Both the position numbers and the translations under genes were made by a program. Below, piece after piece: positions 1 through 6,128 of a DNA stretch of 13,500 nucleotides (its first letter is position 1; every line of letters begins with the position of its first letter). The notes below the pieces were generated by a model. It ran no database searches. It was not told the DNA's origin and worked only from the letters and a program-made list of their open reading frames with translations. This DNA is from Bacteroidales bacterium (lineage in GTDB: Bacteria; Bacteroidota; Bacteroidia; Bacteroidales; F082), in assembly GCA_017616675.1 (NCBI GenBank), contig JAFZXR010000044.1, positions 1 through 13,500 of the forward strand, written 5' to 3'.

Positions 1-306
1 GAGCATACCGCCTGAACCTGTACGACGGTTGCGGTGTTTACCCTGCAACTCAACGTTGAGGAACATCTCTTTCTTCACCTCTTCCATGATCTTTTCCTCT
101 GATGCGCCAGGACCTGCCTGCTGTTTTGCATAGTTGTGGATGTCGGTGAATGATGCTGAGTCGATATTCAAAGTCTGGACGTCAATCAAAATCTCGTTGT
201 CCCAAATCTCGTCCATATTGTTGTCGAGTTTGTTAGCTGGTTGTGGAAGAACGCCTTTTGGTTCAATCACGCGGTGTGTACCGTATTTGTTACCGTGTTT
301 TTGCAT
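1..306 (-). CDS. kdd: L-erythro-3,5-diaminohexanoate dehydrogenase, N-terminal part (cut by window edge)
   Basis: Oxidative deamination of L-erythro-3,5-diaminohexanoate to 3-keto-5-aminohexanoate with NAD(P)+, a middle step of lysine fermentation in the cytoplasm. The ATG is at 306 and 102 codons are visible before the window ends; no stop is reached. The N-terminus reads GTHRVIEPKGVLPQPANKLD, a stretch I recognise from Kdd, and a Gly-rich segment (RTGSGGML) is at the visible end. It is the fourth gene of a minus-strand cluster and starts 42 nt after the kce stop. Its product is the substrate of Kce, so order and function agree. The catalytic and Rossmann portions are outside the window, so the call rests on the N-terminus and the context. 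Confidence 0.88.
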   Translation of the reverse strand, partial: MQKHGNKYGTHRVIEPKGVLPQPANKLDNNMDEIWDNEILIDVQTLNIDSASFTDIHNYAKQQAGPGASEEKIMEEVKKEMFLNVELQGKHRNRRTGSGGML

Positions 307-348
307 TTTATTTAATTTTTAAATGTTATTTGATTTAATGATTTTCAA

Positions 349-1182
349 TTATTTTCTTGGTTTAAGACCTAAAATCTCTCTTGCTTCGTCTGATGTAGCG
401 ATTGGACGGCCGAGTTCTTTTGCCAGTCTCACCACTTTCTCGACGAGTTCGCCGTTTGACTTAGCAAGGACGCCTTTCGACAGATAGAGGTTGTCTTCGA
501 AGCCGACGCGTACGTTGCCGCCCATGGCGATAGCTGCTGCTGCCATTGGGAATGCGTTACGTCCGACACCTGTCACTGTCCATGTTGAGCCTGCCGGGAT
601 GCCGTTGACGAGCCAGCAGAGGTTTGCCACTGTTGCCGGTGTGCAGCCAGGAACGCCAAGCACGAAGTTGAACTGCATTGGTGCGCCCGGGACTTCACCC
701 TTACGAGCCATAGTCAAAATGGTGTCGAGGTGACCCATCTCGAAGCATTCGTATTCAGGCTTGATGCCGCGCTCGATCATGCGTTTGCCGAAAGCGCGCA
801 TCGTTGGCATGGTGTTGTCGAATATCTCATCGCCGAAGTTGCATGTTCCGCAGTCGAGGGTTGCCATCTCAGGACGTGGGTTCGTATCTGTTGACTGAAG
901 ACGCTCGTCTGGTGTCATACCGACTGCACCGCCTGTCGAAGGAATCAAGATCACGTTAGGGCAGACCTTGAGGATAGCCTCTTCGCACTCCTGGAAACGG
1001 CCGCGGTCCTGTGTAGGTGTGCCGTCGTCCCAACGGACATGCAGGTGCACGATGGCGGCGCCGGCGTCGACAGCCGACTTAGCCTCGCGTACTATCTCCT
1101 CAACGGTATAAGGAACATTAGGATTCTGTTCTTTTGTTACTTCTGCGCCGCAGATAGCAGCTGTGATTATCAGTTTATCCAT
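349..1182 (-). CDS. kce: 3-keto-5-aminohexanoate cleavage enzyme (BKACE/DUF849 family)
   Basis: Zn-dependent Claisen-type cleavage: 3-keto-5-aminohexanoate plus acetyl-CoA gives acetoacetate and 3-aminobutyryl-CoA. The 277 residues match the usual length of the family. The hallmark VHLHVR segment places H46 and H48 where Kce holds its metal, and the late VRVGFEDNLY segment supplies the third likely ligand E229 together with R225 and D230, which are probably catalytic. TIM-barrel features include the phosphate-gripping STGG at 82-85. It starts 12 nt after kal and is followed by kdd. BKACE enzymes act on many beta-keto acids, so the exact substrate is taken from the neighbours (Kal, Kdd, AtoD), which fit the lysine pathway. 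Confidence 0.93.
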   Translation of the reverse strand: MDKLIITAAICGAEVTKEQNPNVPYTVEEIVREAKSAVDAGAAIVHLHVRWDDGTPTQDRGRFQECEEAILKVCPNVILIPSTGGAVGMTPDERLQSTDTNPRPEMATLDCGTCNFGDEIFDNTMPTMRAFGKRMIERGIKPEYECFEMGHLDTILTMARKGEVPGAPMQFNFVLGVPGCTPATVANLCWLVNGIPAGSTWTVTGVGRNAFPMAAAAIAMGGNVRVGFEDNLYLSKGVLAKSNGELVEKVVRLAKELGRPIATSDEAREILGLKPRK

Positions 1183-1194
1183 GTCTCGAATGTT

Positions 1195-1593
1195 TTAGCG
1201 TTGAATTCTCTGGCATTCTTTCTTCACCACGCATGTTCCGCTTGCGCGTGCCACGATAATAGGCTCTGCGAGCACGTCGGCTGCCGAGTCACTGATATCA
1301 GGACGCGGAGCGATGACCTTACGTGCCACAAACTCCATCTTACGTGAGGTATTGCCGATCTTGGTCACCCAGCCTTCTGCCTCGATATAGTCACCGGCAT
1401 AAACCGGAGCGAGGAACTCGATGTTATCATAAGCGCAGAACAAGCCTTCGTCGCCGTCTGTCATAATCAACAATTCTGTTGCAACGTCGCCGAAGAGGTG
1501 AACCATGTGAGCGCCGTCAACCAGATTTCCGCCGTAATGAGCATCCTTAGCACTCATACGGAGTCTCAATAATGATCTATATTCTTTCTCCAT
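1195..1593 (-). CDS. kal: 3-aminobutyryl-CoA ammonia-lyase
   Basis: Removes ammonia from L-3-aminobutyryl-CoA to give crotonyl-CoA, the step after Kce in lysine fermentation. The 132-residue product has the single hotdog-fold organisation of Kal. Family-like stretches are the N-terminal [22 protein letters not shown], given here only as residues 7-28, and the central [20 protein letters not shown]. The start at 1593 lies 5 nt after the atoD stop and the stop is 12 nt before kce, so the genes are probably one transcript. No membrane segment or signal peptide is visible. Kal is easily misread as a thioesterase-like hotdog protein; the flanking kce and atoD make the lyase assignment strong. Confidence 0.92.
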   Translation of the reverse strand: MEKEYRSLLRLRMSAKDAHYGGNLVDGAHMVHLFGDVATELLIMTDGDEGLFCAYDNIEFLAPVYAGDYIEAEGWVTKIGNTSRKMEFVARKVIAPRPDISDSAADVLAEPIIVARASGTCVVKKECQRIQR

Positions 1594-1598
1594 AGTGA

Positions 1599-2255
1599 TT
1601 ATTTTTCAACGTAAATTGCATCAACATAAATACCAGACGCATGCACGCATTCCGGCTTGATCTCTCCCACTTTCACGAGTTTCTCAGCCTCAACCACGAC
1701 GTAGTCGGCTGCTGTAGCCATCAATGGGTTGAAGTTGTTGGTTGTTCCGAGGAACACCATGTTACCGAACTCATCGACGATGTTAGCGCGCAAGAAAGCG
1801 ATGTCGGCCTTCAGAGGCTTCTCGAGGAGGTAATCCTTACCGTCGACTTTCACAATCTGCTTGCCATCCTGCATGATGGTGCCGAGACCTGTTGGGGTGA
1901 GGACTCCGCCCAGACCTGCGCCGTAGGCTCTGATGCGCTCTGCCAGTGTGCCCTGTGGAACGTATTCAACCTCGAGGGTGCCGGCGTTCTTCTGTGCCGC
2001 TGTCTCCTTGTTGGTACCGGTGTGCGACACGATAGCCTTCTTCACCTGATGGTTTGCAACGAGTTTGCCGTGGGCGATGTTGTCGTAAGCGGTGTCGTTA
2101 GCGATGATTGTTAAATCTTTAACACCCTTCTCGACGATTTTGTCGATGATCTGCACTGCGCTTCCCACTCCGAGGAATCCGCCGAACATAATTGTCATGC
2201 CGTCGTGAACTTTCTCAACGGCCTGCTCTAATGTAATCTGCTTATTCATAGCCAT
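1599..2255 (-). CDS. atoD: Butyrate--acetoacetate CoA-transferase alpha subunit
   Basis: Alpha subunit of a class I CoA-transferase. In this pathway it would move CoA from butyryl-CoA to acetoacetate, releasing butyrate. The 218 residues match AtoD/ScoA alpha subunits, with the CoA-contacting GGFLGVG at 25-31, the NDTAYDN segment near 53-59 and the PTGLGT segment near 121. The catalytic glutamate of this enzyme class is in the beta subunit, which is not adjacent: upstream is a promoter region and downstream is kal. AtoD alone should therefore be inactive, and the partner is expected elsewhere, perhaps beyond the window's left edge. Start choice is ATG at 2255; a second ATG two codons in (2249) is equally possible. 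It is the first gene of the cluster. Confidence 0.93.
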   Translation of the reverse strand: MAMNKQITLEQAVEKVHDGMTIMFGGFLGVGSAVQIIDKIVEKGVKDLTIIANDTAYDNIAHGKLVANHQVKKAIVSHTGTNKETAAQKNAGTLEVEYVPQGTLAERIRAYGAGLGGVLTPTGLGTIMQDGKQIVKVDGKDYLLEKPLKADIAFLRANIVDEFGNMVFLGTTNNFNPLMATAADYVVVEAEKLVKVGEIKPECVHASGIYVDAIYVEK

Positions 2256-2312
2256 TTATGTTTAATTTGTTTAATTTTTAATTCTATTACCTAATTATAA
2301 AAAATTTGCGTG

Positions 2313-2344
2313 CAAATTTACGAAGCTTTTTTCAAATTTGCAAG
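2313..2344 (-). promoter_or_regulatory. Bacteroidetes-type promoter of the atoD-kal-kce-kdd cluster
   Basis: Read on the minus strand, TAAATTTG (2320 to 2313) matches the Bacteroidetes -7 consensus TAnnTTTG exactly. CTTG (2344 to 2341) lies 20 nt upstream as a three-of-four match to the -33 TTTG. Transcription would start near 2306, leaving an AT-rich leader of about 50 nt. No leader hairpin or operator was recognised. Confidence 0.6.
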
Positions 2345-2383
2345 ACATAATTAATAAATATTTTATAGAATAAAACGCTCCGA

Positions 2384-3598
2384 TTATTTCTTACGCTTCA
2401 GATATTGGACATCATCAGTCCTTTTCAGCTCGATCTTATCACGCGAAGCATCCATACAGGCACCGTACGCTTTACGTTCTTTACGACCACGATAATCATT
2501 TAAGTACTCATTATATGTTTTCTTATATTCCTTCAGCCAATCATCAAGCATATCCTGTCTTCCCGGCAAAGCTCTCATTTCACTGTCGTCTAATTCTATA
2601 GTATAGCTATCCAAATCAAAAACTTTTATCAACGAATCACCTTCAATATCCCATGTCCCTTCCACTGTAAAATGCAACTTTAACTTTCCTTTGGCGAAAC
2701 GCATGCTTGAAGCCACCGTTTGATTACCCACAACCTTATAAGAGTGGTCTTTATCAAAAATCCATTCCTCTTCAAGTTTATCCGACGACGACACTTTCCA
2801 TGTTCCAATCAGCTCCTCTTCCTTTAACGCAACGCCGGTCTTATTGATACTGTTCACATATGCCTCAAGTTCCTCATCGGTGATGCTCATAAGGAATTTA
2901 TTCTCGTTATTAAGCTTTATCCAACCTTCTATCACATCGTTTATAGTGCCCGTTCGCCAAGCTGCATAATCCATGTAATGCTGTACACTTGTTTCGGTCA
3001 GTTTTTCTTTCAGGAACTTACGCAACGCCGCATAGAACGATTCAATATATTGGTCTACGCTTAACGCTTCATCAACTGGGTTTAATTTTTCGTATTCCCG
3101 AATCGGAACAGGACGCTGCCAATAAACCGATTTGTTATACATGTCAAGAAACGACTGCCGGTTAAAATAGAACGACTGCACATTGTCGATAAACTTCATG
3201 CTTCCCAGATTCTGCCAGGTATCAGGACTGCTATGGAAAATCTTTTCCTTCGACGTGTCGAAACTAAACTCATTTTCATCCGCCAAAATATAACTGATAG
3301 CTAAAATCAGCGTATCTTTCGGCAGCAAGTCAATCTGGTCAAGACGACTCATTACATAAATCATGGCATTGTACTGGTTCTCCGAAGCATCTTTCAACGC
3401 TTGCACGCTTTCAATCGACTCGTCGATGTCGTGAATCACCATCATGGCCGTCATACGCTGTGCCTGCGCCTGTTTCCGGTTTTCGATTCTGTTGCTGACT
3501 GCAAACGTCAAGCCGACGCCTATTGCTGTTCCAACGACGCTGATCAAGAACTGCATCCACCAGGATCTGCGTTCTTTTCTGTTGTCTTCCTGTATCAT
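2384..3598 (-). CDS. Membrane-anchored protein with lipocalin-like C-terminal region, function unknown
   Basis: I do not recognise a named family. The 404 residues start with a charged tail, then one hydrophobic segment at about 15-35 that follows basic and Trp residues (RKERRSWWMQF). It has no evident signal cleavage site, so it is probably an N-terminal anchor. Residues 40-110 are mostly helical. Residues about 120-250 contain many aromatics and may form a helical sensor-like domain. Residues about 262-335 (ELIGTWKVSS, EEWIFDKDHSYKV, GTWDIEGDSL) look like the strands of a lipocalin-like or DUF4488-like beta domain. The C-terminus is highly charged. It stands alone between the atoD promoter and a divergent promoter region. 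Many Bacteroidetes encode similar single-pass proteins of unknown role. Confidence 0.75.
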   Translation of the reverse strand: MIQEDNRKERRSWWMQFLISVVGTAIGVGLTFAVSNRIENRKQAQAQRMTAMMVIHDIDESIESVQALKDASENQYNAMIYVMSRLDQIDLLPKDTLILAISYILADENEFSFDTSKEKIFHSSPDTWQNLGSMKFIDNVQSFYFNRQSFLDMYNKSVYWQRPVPIREYEKLNPVDEALSVDQYIESFYAALRKFLKEKLTETSVQHYMDYAAWRTGTINDVIEGWIKLNNENKFLMSITDEELEAYVNSINKTGVALKEEELIGTWKVSSSDKLEEEWIFDKDHSYKVVGNQTVASSMRFAKGKLKLHFTVEGTWDIEGDSLIKVFDLDSYTIELDDSEMRALPGRQDMLDDWLKEYKKTYNEYLNDYRGRKERKAYGACMDASRDKIELKRTDDVQYLKRKK

Positions 3599-3620
3599 CT
3601 TTATGGTTATTTATACCACG

Positions 3621-3628
3621 CAAAGATA
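3621..3628 (-). promoter_or_regulatory. Likely -7 box for the membrane-anchored protein gene
   Basis: TATCTTTG on the minus strand fits TAnnTTTG exactly and lies 23 nt before the ATG at 3598, giving a very short leader. No clear TTTG is found at the right distance upstream, so the call is moderate. Confidence 0.45.
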
Positions 3629-3652
3629 ATGAAAATTTTTGATTTGAAATCT

Positions 3653-3684
3653 CTTGACACATATAAAAATATTTCGTATATTTG
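3653..3684 (+). promoter_or_regulatory. Bacteroidetes-type promoter reading rightwards
   Basis: CTTG (3653-3656) and TATATTTG (3677-3684) are separated by exactly 20 nt. The -7 box matches the consensus fully. Transcription would begin at about 3690, directly at the structured region 3691-3757, and about 175 nt before the XRE gene, which has its own candidate promoter closer in. Confidence 0.6.
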
Positions 3685-3690
3685 CGCTTG

Positions 3691-3757
3691 AAAACTAAAA
3701 ACTAAAATTGTGAGACTCTGTAATTTCAGGCAAAAGCAATTTCATTTTAGTTTTTTT
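3691..3757 (+). ncRNA. Possible small RNA or attenuator leader
   Basis: This non-coding stretch starts where the promoter at 3653-3684 should initiate. A perfect 12-bp inverted repeat, AAAAACTAAAAT (3697-3708) with ATTTTAGTTTTT (3744-3755), encloses 35 nt. The loop contains a small CTG/CAG hairpin (3718-3720 with 3727-3729), and AATTG/CAATT arms (3706-3710 with 3738-3742) offer a competing pairing. The right arm runs into a T7 tract (3751-3757). Promoter, stem and T-tail together suggest a transcript of about 65-70 nt that ends there, or a conditional terminator before the XRE gene. The stem is almost purely A-U, which makes it weak as an intrinsic terminator. No known RNA family was recognised. 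Confidence 0.3.
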
Positions 3758-3774
3758 GAAAAAATATTTGAAAA

Positions 3775-3808
3775 ATTGTCATATATGTAAACTTTTTTAT
3801 TAATTTTG
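3775..3808 (+). promoter_or_regulatory. Candidate promoter of the XRE gene
   Basis: TAATTTTG (3801-3808) fits the -7 consensus. ATTG (3775-3778) is a three-of-four -33 box with a 22-nt spacer. Transcription would start near 3814, just ahead of two small ORFs and about 50 nt before the XRE start. Confidence 0.5.
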
Positions 3809-3822
3809 CAAACTGAAATGCT

Positions 3823-3867
3823 ATGGCAAACGAAAGAAAGGTTCTTGTCAATAAAGGAGTATTATGA
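3823..3867 (+). CDS. Possible 14-codon leader peptide overlapping the XRE start
   Basis: ATG at 3823 opens MANERKVLVNKGVL, and its TGA overlaps the XRE ATG as ATGA. This is the layout used for translational coupling. A second overlapping ORF from ATG 3818 in another frame gives MLWQTKERFLSIKEYYESK and ends at 3877. Either may be chance; both lie just after the proposed transcription start. Length alone gives no evidence of coding. Confidence 0.2.
   Translation: MANERKVLVNKGVL
3853..3859 (+). promoter_or_regulatory. Shine-Dalgarno site of the XRE gene
   Basis: AAAGGAG lies 4 nt before the ATG at 3864. It fixes the start and stands out because most neighbouring genes have only A/T-rich leaders. 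Confidence 0.6.
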
Positions 3868-4166
3868 AAGCAAATAGCGATATCATCGATTTTGATGCCA
3901 TAATGGATGAAAAATATGGCAAAGTTGGGACTCCGGAGCGCGAACAATTCCGCAAAGAGGCATACGCTTACTGTGTCGGACAGATTATTTTAGACGCCCG
4001 TAAATCGGAAAAGATTACACAGAGTGAATTGGCTCAGAGAGTCGGAACCAACAAGTCATATATCTCAAGAATTGAGCATGGTTTGATTGAACCAAGTGCC
4101 GGATTGTTTATCAGGATTCTCGATGCTCTCGGCCTCGGATTTGAAATCGTGAAGCCGTTAGGGTAA
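3864..4166 (+). CDS. XRE-family HTH protein, HigA-type antitoxin-like
   Basis: A 100-residue DNA-binding protein. The N-terminal part (DEKYGKVGTPEREQFRKEA, 16-34) is the linker seen in HigA-like antitoxins of Bacteroidetes. Residues about 43-95 form a Cro/C1-type helix-turn-helix (ARKSEKITQSELAQRVGTNK followed by SYISRIEHG). Such genes normally follow a HigB/RelE-like toxin and autorepress the pair. Here the 265 nt upstream holds no toxin-sized ORF and the next gene downstream is convergent, so it appears solitary. The start at 3864 has a true Shine-Dalgarno sequence, AAAGGAG at 3853-3859 with 4 nt spacing, which is uncommon for this phylum and supports the start. It may be an orphan antitoxin or a repurposed regulator. 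Confidence 0.82.
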   Translation: MKANSDIIDFDAIMDEKYGKVGTPEREQFRKEAYAYCVGQIILDARKSEKITQSELAQRVGTNKSYISRIEHGLIEPSAGLFIRILDALGLGFEIVKPLG

Positions 4167-4170
4167 TATA

Positions 4171-4206
4171 AGGAGATTCCTCACCCCTTCTGGGTTCGGA
4201 ATGACA
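4171..4206 (-). repeat. Dispersed TGTCATTCCGA repeat, copy A (inverted)
   Basis: Read on the minus strand it begins TGTCATTCCGAACCC and ends GAGGAATCTCCT. It shares both ends with copies B, C and E in this window. The ends TTCC and GGAA pair, so each copy can fold as a short hairpin. Confidence 0.75.
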
Positions 4207-4215
4207 AGCTTTTTT
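4176..4215 (+). terminator. Repeat-derived terminator-like hairpin after the XRE gene
   Basis: Nine nt after the XRE stop, ATTCC (4176-4180) pairs with GGAAT (4198-4202) and ACCC (4183-4186) with GGGT (4192-4195), separated by a symmetrical TC/TC internal loop. A T6 run (4210-4215) follows after 7 nt. The hairpin is one copy of the dispersed GGAATGACA repeat family, so a repeat may serve as terminator. The gap between stem and T-run makes efficiency uncertain. Confidence 0.4.
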
Positions 4216-4225
4216 ATTAATCACT

Positions 4226-4279
4226 GTGGCGCGGCATGCAAGAGCTTACTGTTTTGCAAAAACCATCAAGCCGCGCCAC
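4226..4279. repeat. GC-rich inverted repeat between convergent genes
   Basis: GTGGCGCGGC (4226-4235) and GCCGCGCCAC (4270-4279) form a perfect 10-bp stem. Inside, TGCAA (4237-4241) and TTGCA (4254-4258) can extend the pairing. There is no T-run after either arm. It lies exactly between repeat copies A and B, which point away from each other. Confidence 0.7.
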
Positions 4280-4300
4280 GACGTTTACGCACAAACACCC

Positions 4301-4330
4301 TGTCATTCCGAGCGCAGCGAGGAACCCCCT
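4301..4330 (+). repeat. Dispersed TGTCATTCCGA repeat, copy B
   Basis: Starts TGTCATTCCGAGCGCAGCGA and ends GGAACCCCCT. It is in opposite orientation to copy A and closely resembles copy E, which lies inside a gene at 6644-6672. TTCC and GGAA, plus GC/GC, can pair. Confidence 0.8.
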
Positions 4331-4414
4331 GCTGACAGAGAATCACTTCAAAAAATGGGCAAAAAGGAACAAAAAACCGCCCGCTAGAGCAAAACCAATT
4401 ATATGAAAATACAG

Positions 4415-6040
4415 TTATTGTGAAACAATCTCCTCCGCTCTCTTCAGCGCAAAGTTGATATGCGAGCAGACGTTCTCTTCGCCGATTTTCTTGATGAATC
4501 CGGCCTTTTCGAGCGTCGCGCGTACGTGCACGTTGACACCCGACAAAACAACTATCATGCCGCGCTTTTTGCAGGTGTCGCAAAGCAACTCAAGATTGTG
4601 GATTCCAGTGCTGTCGATAAACGACACCTTCCTCATCCTGATGATTCGCACCTTGTATTCACGTCCCATCACCGACTTGTCGATTTCATCGAATTTATTG
4701 GCGATTCCGAAGAAATAAGGTCCGTCGATCTCATACACCTCGACGCCTTCAGGAATACGCAGTTTCTCTTCGCTGCTCATGGCCACATCGGTGTTGTCGC
4801 CCGGGTCGATCTCGTCGTGGAACGAACGGATGACCGTGGCCTCGTTGGTACGCTTCAGGAACAAGGCGATTGATGCGATAAGTCCAATCTCTATTGCTAT
4901 CGTCAAGTCGAAGATAACCGTCAAGAGGAACGTCATGATGAGCACTGCGAAGTCAGATTTAGGGTTCTTTGCGAGCATCCTGAAGGTACGCCAGCCGCTC
5001 ATGTTATACGCCACCATGATCAGAACCGCAGCCAAGCACGGCATAGGAATCAGTCCCACCAGCCGCCCGAGAAGCAGGAGCACCAGCAACAGCACCGCCG
5101 CGTGAATCAGGCCGGCGACGGGCGTCTTGCCTCCGTTATTGATGTTGGTCATCGTCCTCGCTATGGCGCCCGTCGCCGGGATGCCGCCAAACAAAGGACT
5201 GGCGATATTCGCTATTCCCTGAGCTATCAACTCGGTGTTGGAGTTATGCTTGTCGCCGATGACACCGTCAGCAACCATTGCCGAAAGCAACGACTCGATG
5301 GCACCCAGCATGGCGATGGTGAAGGCCGATGGAGCCAGCTCCGTCATCAGCTGTATCAACGACTTGCCATCAGTAATGCCCAGACTCGGCAACTTCGGTG
5401 CCGGGATGCTCGTCGGCAGCTCATACAAGTCACCGATCTTTGTGATGCCAGTCACACCGCAGAAACGCTCTAACAGCCACACTATCAATGTCATAAACAC
5501 GATAGCAACCAGCGAGCCAGGAATCTTTTTCGAGATCTTCGGACTGTAAATTATTATCAGCAAACTGACAATTCCCACTCCAAACGCCCACCAATTGACA
5601 TGCGTCACATTTTGGAAATAACAAATCCATTTATCAATGAAATTAGCCGGCACTTTCTCGATGCCGAAACCAAATAAATCGTTCATCTGCGTCGAGAAAA
5701 TCGTCAGGGCGATACCGCCGGTGAAGCCAACAACCACCGGGTATGGCACAAATTTGATGACGTTTCCGAGCTTAAACACTCCAATCAGAATCAAGATAAA
5801 ACCGGCCATCACGGTGGCGACCATCAAGCCTCCCAAGCCGTGCTGCTGGATGATGCCGTAGATTATCACGATGAAAGCACCTGTCGGACCGCCGATCTGC
5901 ACCTTGCTGCCACCCAAAAACGAGATGATGAAACCTGCGATGATAGCCGTCACAAGGCCTTCAGTGGGGCCCACACCCGAAGCGATACCGAATGCAATCG
6001 CCAGCGGCAACGCCACAATACCTACAATAAGTCCAGCCAT
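4415..6040 (-). CDS. SulP-family anion transporter with STAS domain
   Basis: Inner-membrane SLC26/SulP permease for sulfate, bicarbonate or another anion; the substrate cannot be read from sequence. The 541 residues from ATG 6040 include about 10-12 membrane segments (4-395) with family motifs GGPTGAFIVI (50-59), TELIAQGIANI and GGIPATGAIART (285-296). A cytoplasmic STAS domain follows at about 432-535, with the DSTG loop at 476-479. The start is odd. Homologues carry about 25 further residues, and in this frame the DNA before 6040 continues that N-terminus (SPKLFSCLKNYDKTQFSADA) back to a TGA at 6109-6107 with no ATG. An ATG at 6110 is one base out of frame across a T7 tract. It ends a minus-strand group after the Gre/Nudix gene, with a gap of about 18 nt if ATG 6110 is used. 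Confidence 0.92.
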   Translation of the reverse strand: MAGLIVGIVALPLAIAFGIASGVGPTEGLVTAIIAGFIISFLGGSKVQIGGPTGAFIVIIYGIIQQHGLGGLMVATVMAGFILILIGVFKLGNVIKFVPYPVVVGFTGGIALTIFSTQMNDLFGFGIEKVPANFIDKWICYFQNVTHVNWWAFGVGIVSLLIIIYSPKISKKIPGSLVAIVFMTLIVWLLERFCGVTGITKIGDLYELPTSIPAPKLPSLGITDGKSLIQLMTELAPSAFTIAMLGAIESLLSAMVADGVIGDKHNSNTELIAQGIANIASPLFGGIPATGAIARTMTNINNGGKTPVAGLIHAAVLLLVLLLLGRLVGLIPMPCLAAVLIMVAYNMSGWRTFRMLAKNPKSDFAVLIMTFLLTVIFDLTIAIEIGLIASIALFLKRTNEATVIRSFHDEIDPGDNTDVAMSSEEKLRIPEGVEVYEIDGPYFFGIANKFDEIDKSVMGREYKVRIIRMRKVSFIDSTGIHNLELLCDTCKKRGMIVVLSGVNVHVRATLEKAGFIKKIGEENVCSHINFALKRAEEIVSQ

Positions 6041-6110
6041 CGCGTCTGCCGAAAACTGCGTCTTGTCGTAGTTTTTCAGACAACTGAAGAGTTTTGGAGA
6101 AAAAAATCAT
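6041..6110 (-). other. Out-of-frame 5' end of the SulP gene at a T7 tract
   Basis: On the minus strand, ATGA followed by seven T (A7 at 6100-6106 on the plus strand) and then CTCC. With seven T the ATG at 6110 reads into MIFFSKTLQLSE, the wrong frame. With six T it would read MIFSPKLFSCLKNYDKTQF and join the transporter frame at 6040. The conserved-looking residues in the transporter frame show this stretch is coding. Explanations are a homopolymer sequencing error, a real frameshift, slippage-based switching, or initiation further in (CTG at 6079 or ATG at 6040). Confidence 0.7.
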
Positions 6111-6128
6111 TTTCAATATTTTACAATC

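Noticed and set aside
3411..3662. 83-codon minus-strand ORF over the start of the membrane-anchored protein gene
   Set aside because: It is a shadow in an alternative frame of the 404-residue gene and has no family features.
4171..4330. Possible CRISPR or transposon remnant in the repeat block
   Set aside because: There are no evenly spaced direct repeats with unique spacers and no transposase fragment; only short hairpin repeats are seen.
4266..4583. 105-codon minus-strand ORF containing GVPRCARND
   Set aside because: It runs from repeat copy B into the SulP 3' end in another frame. The peptide is the translated repeat, not a conserved protein.
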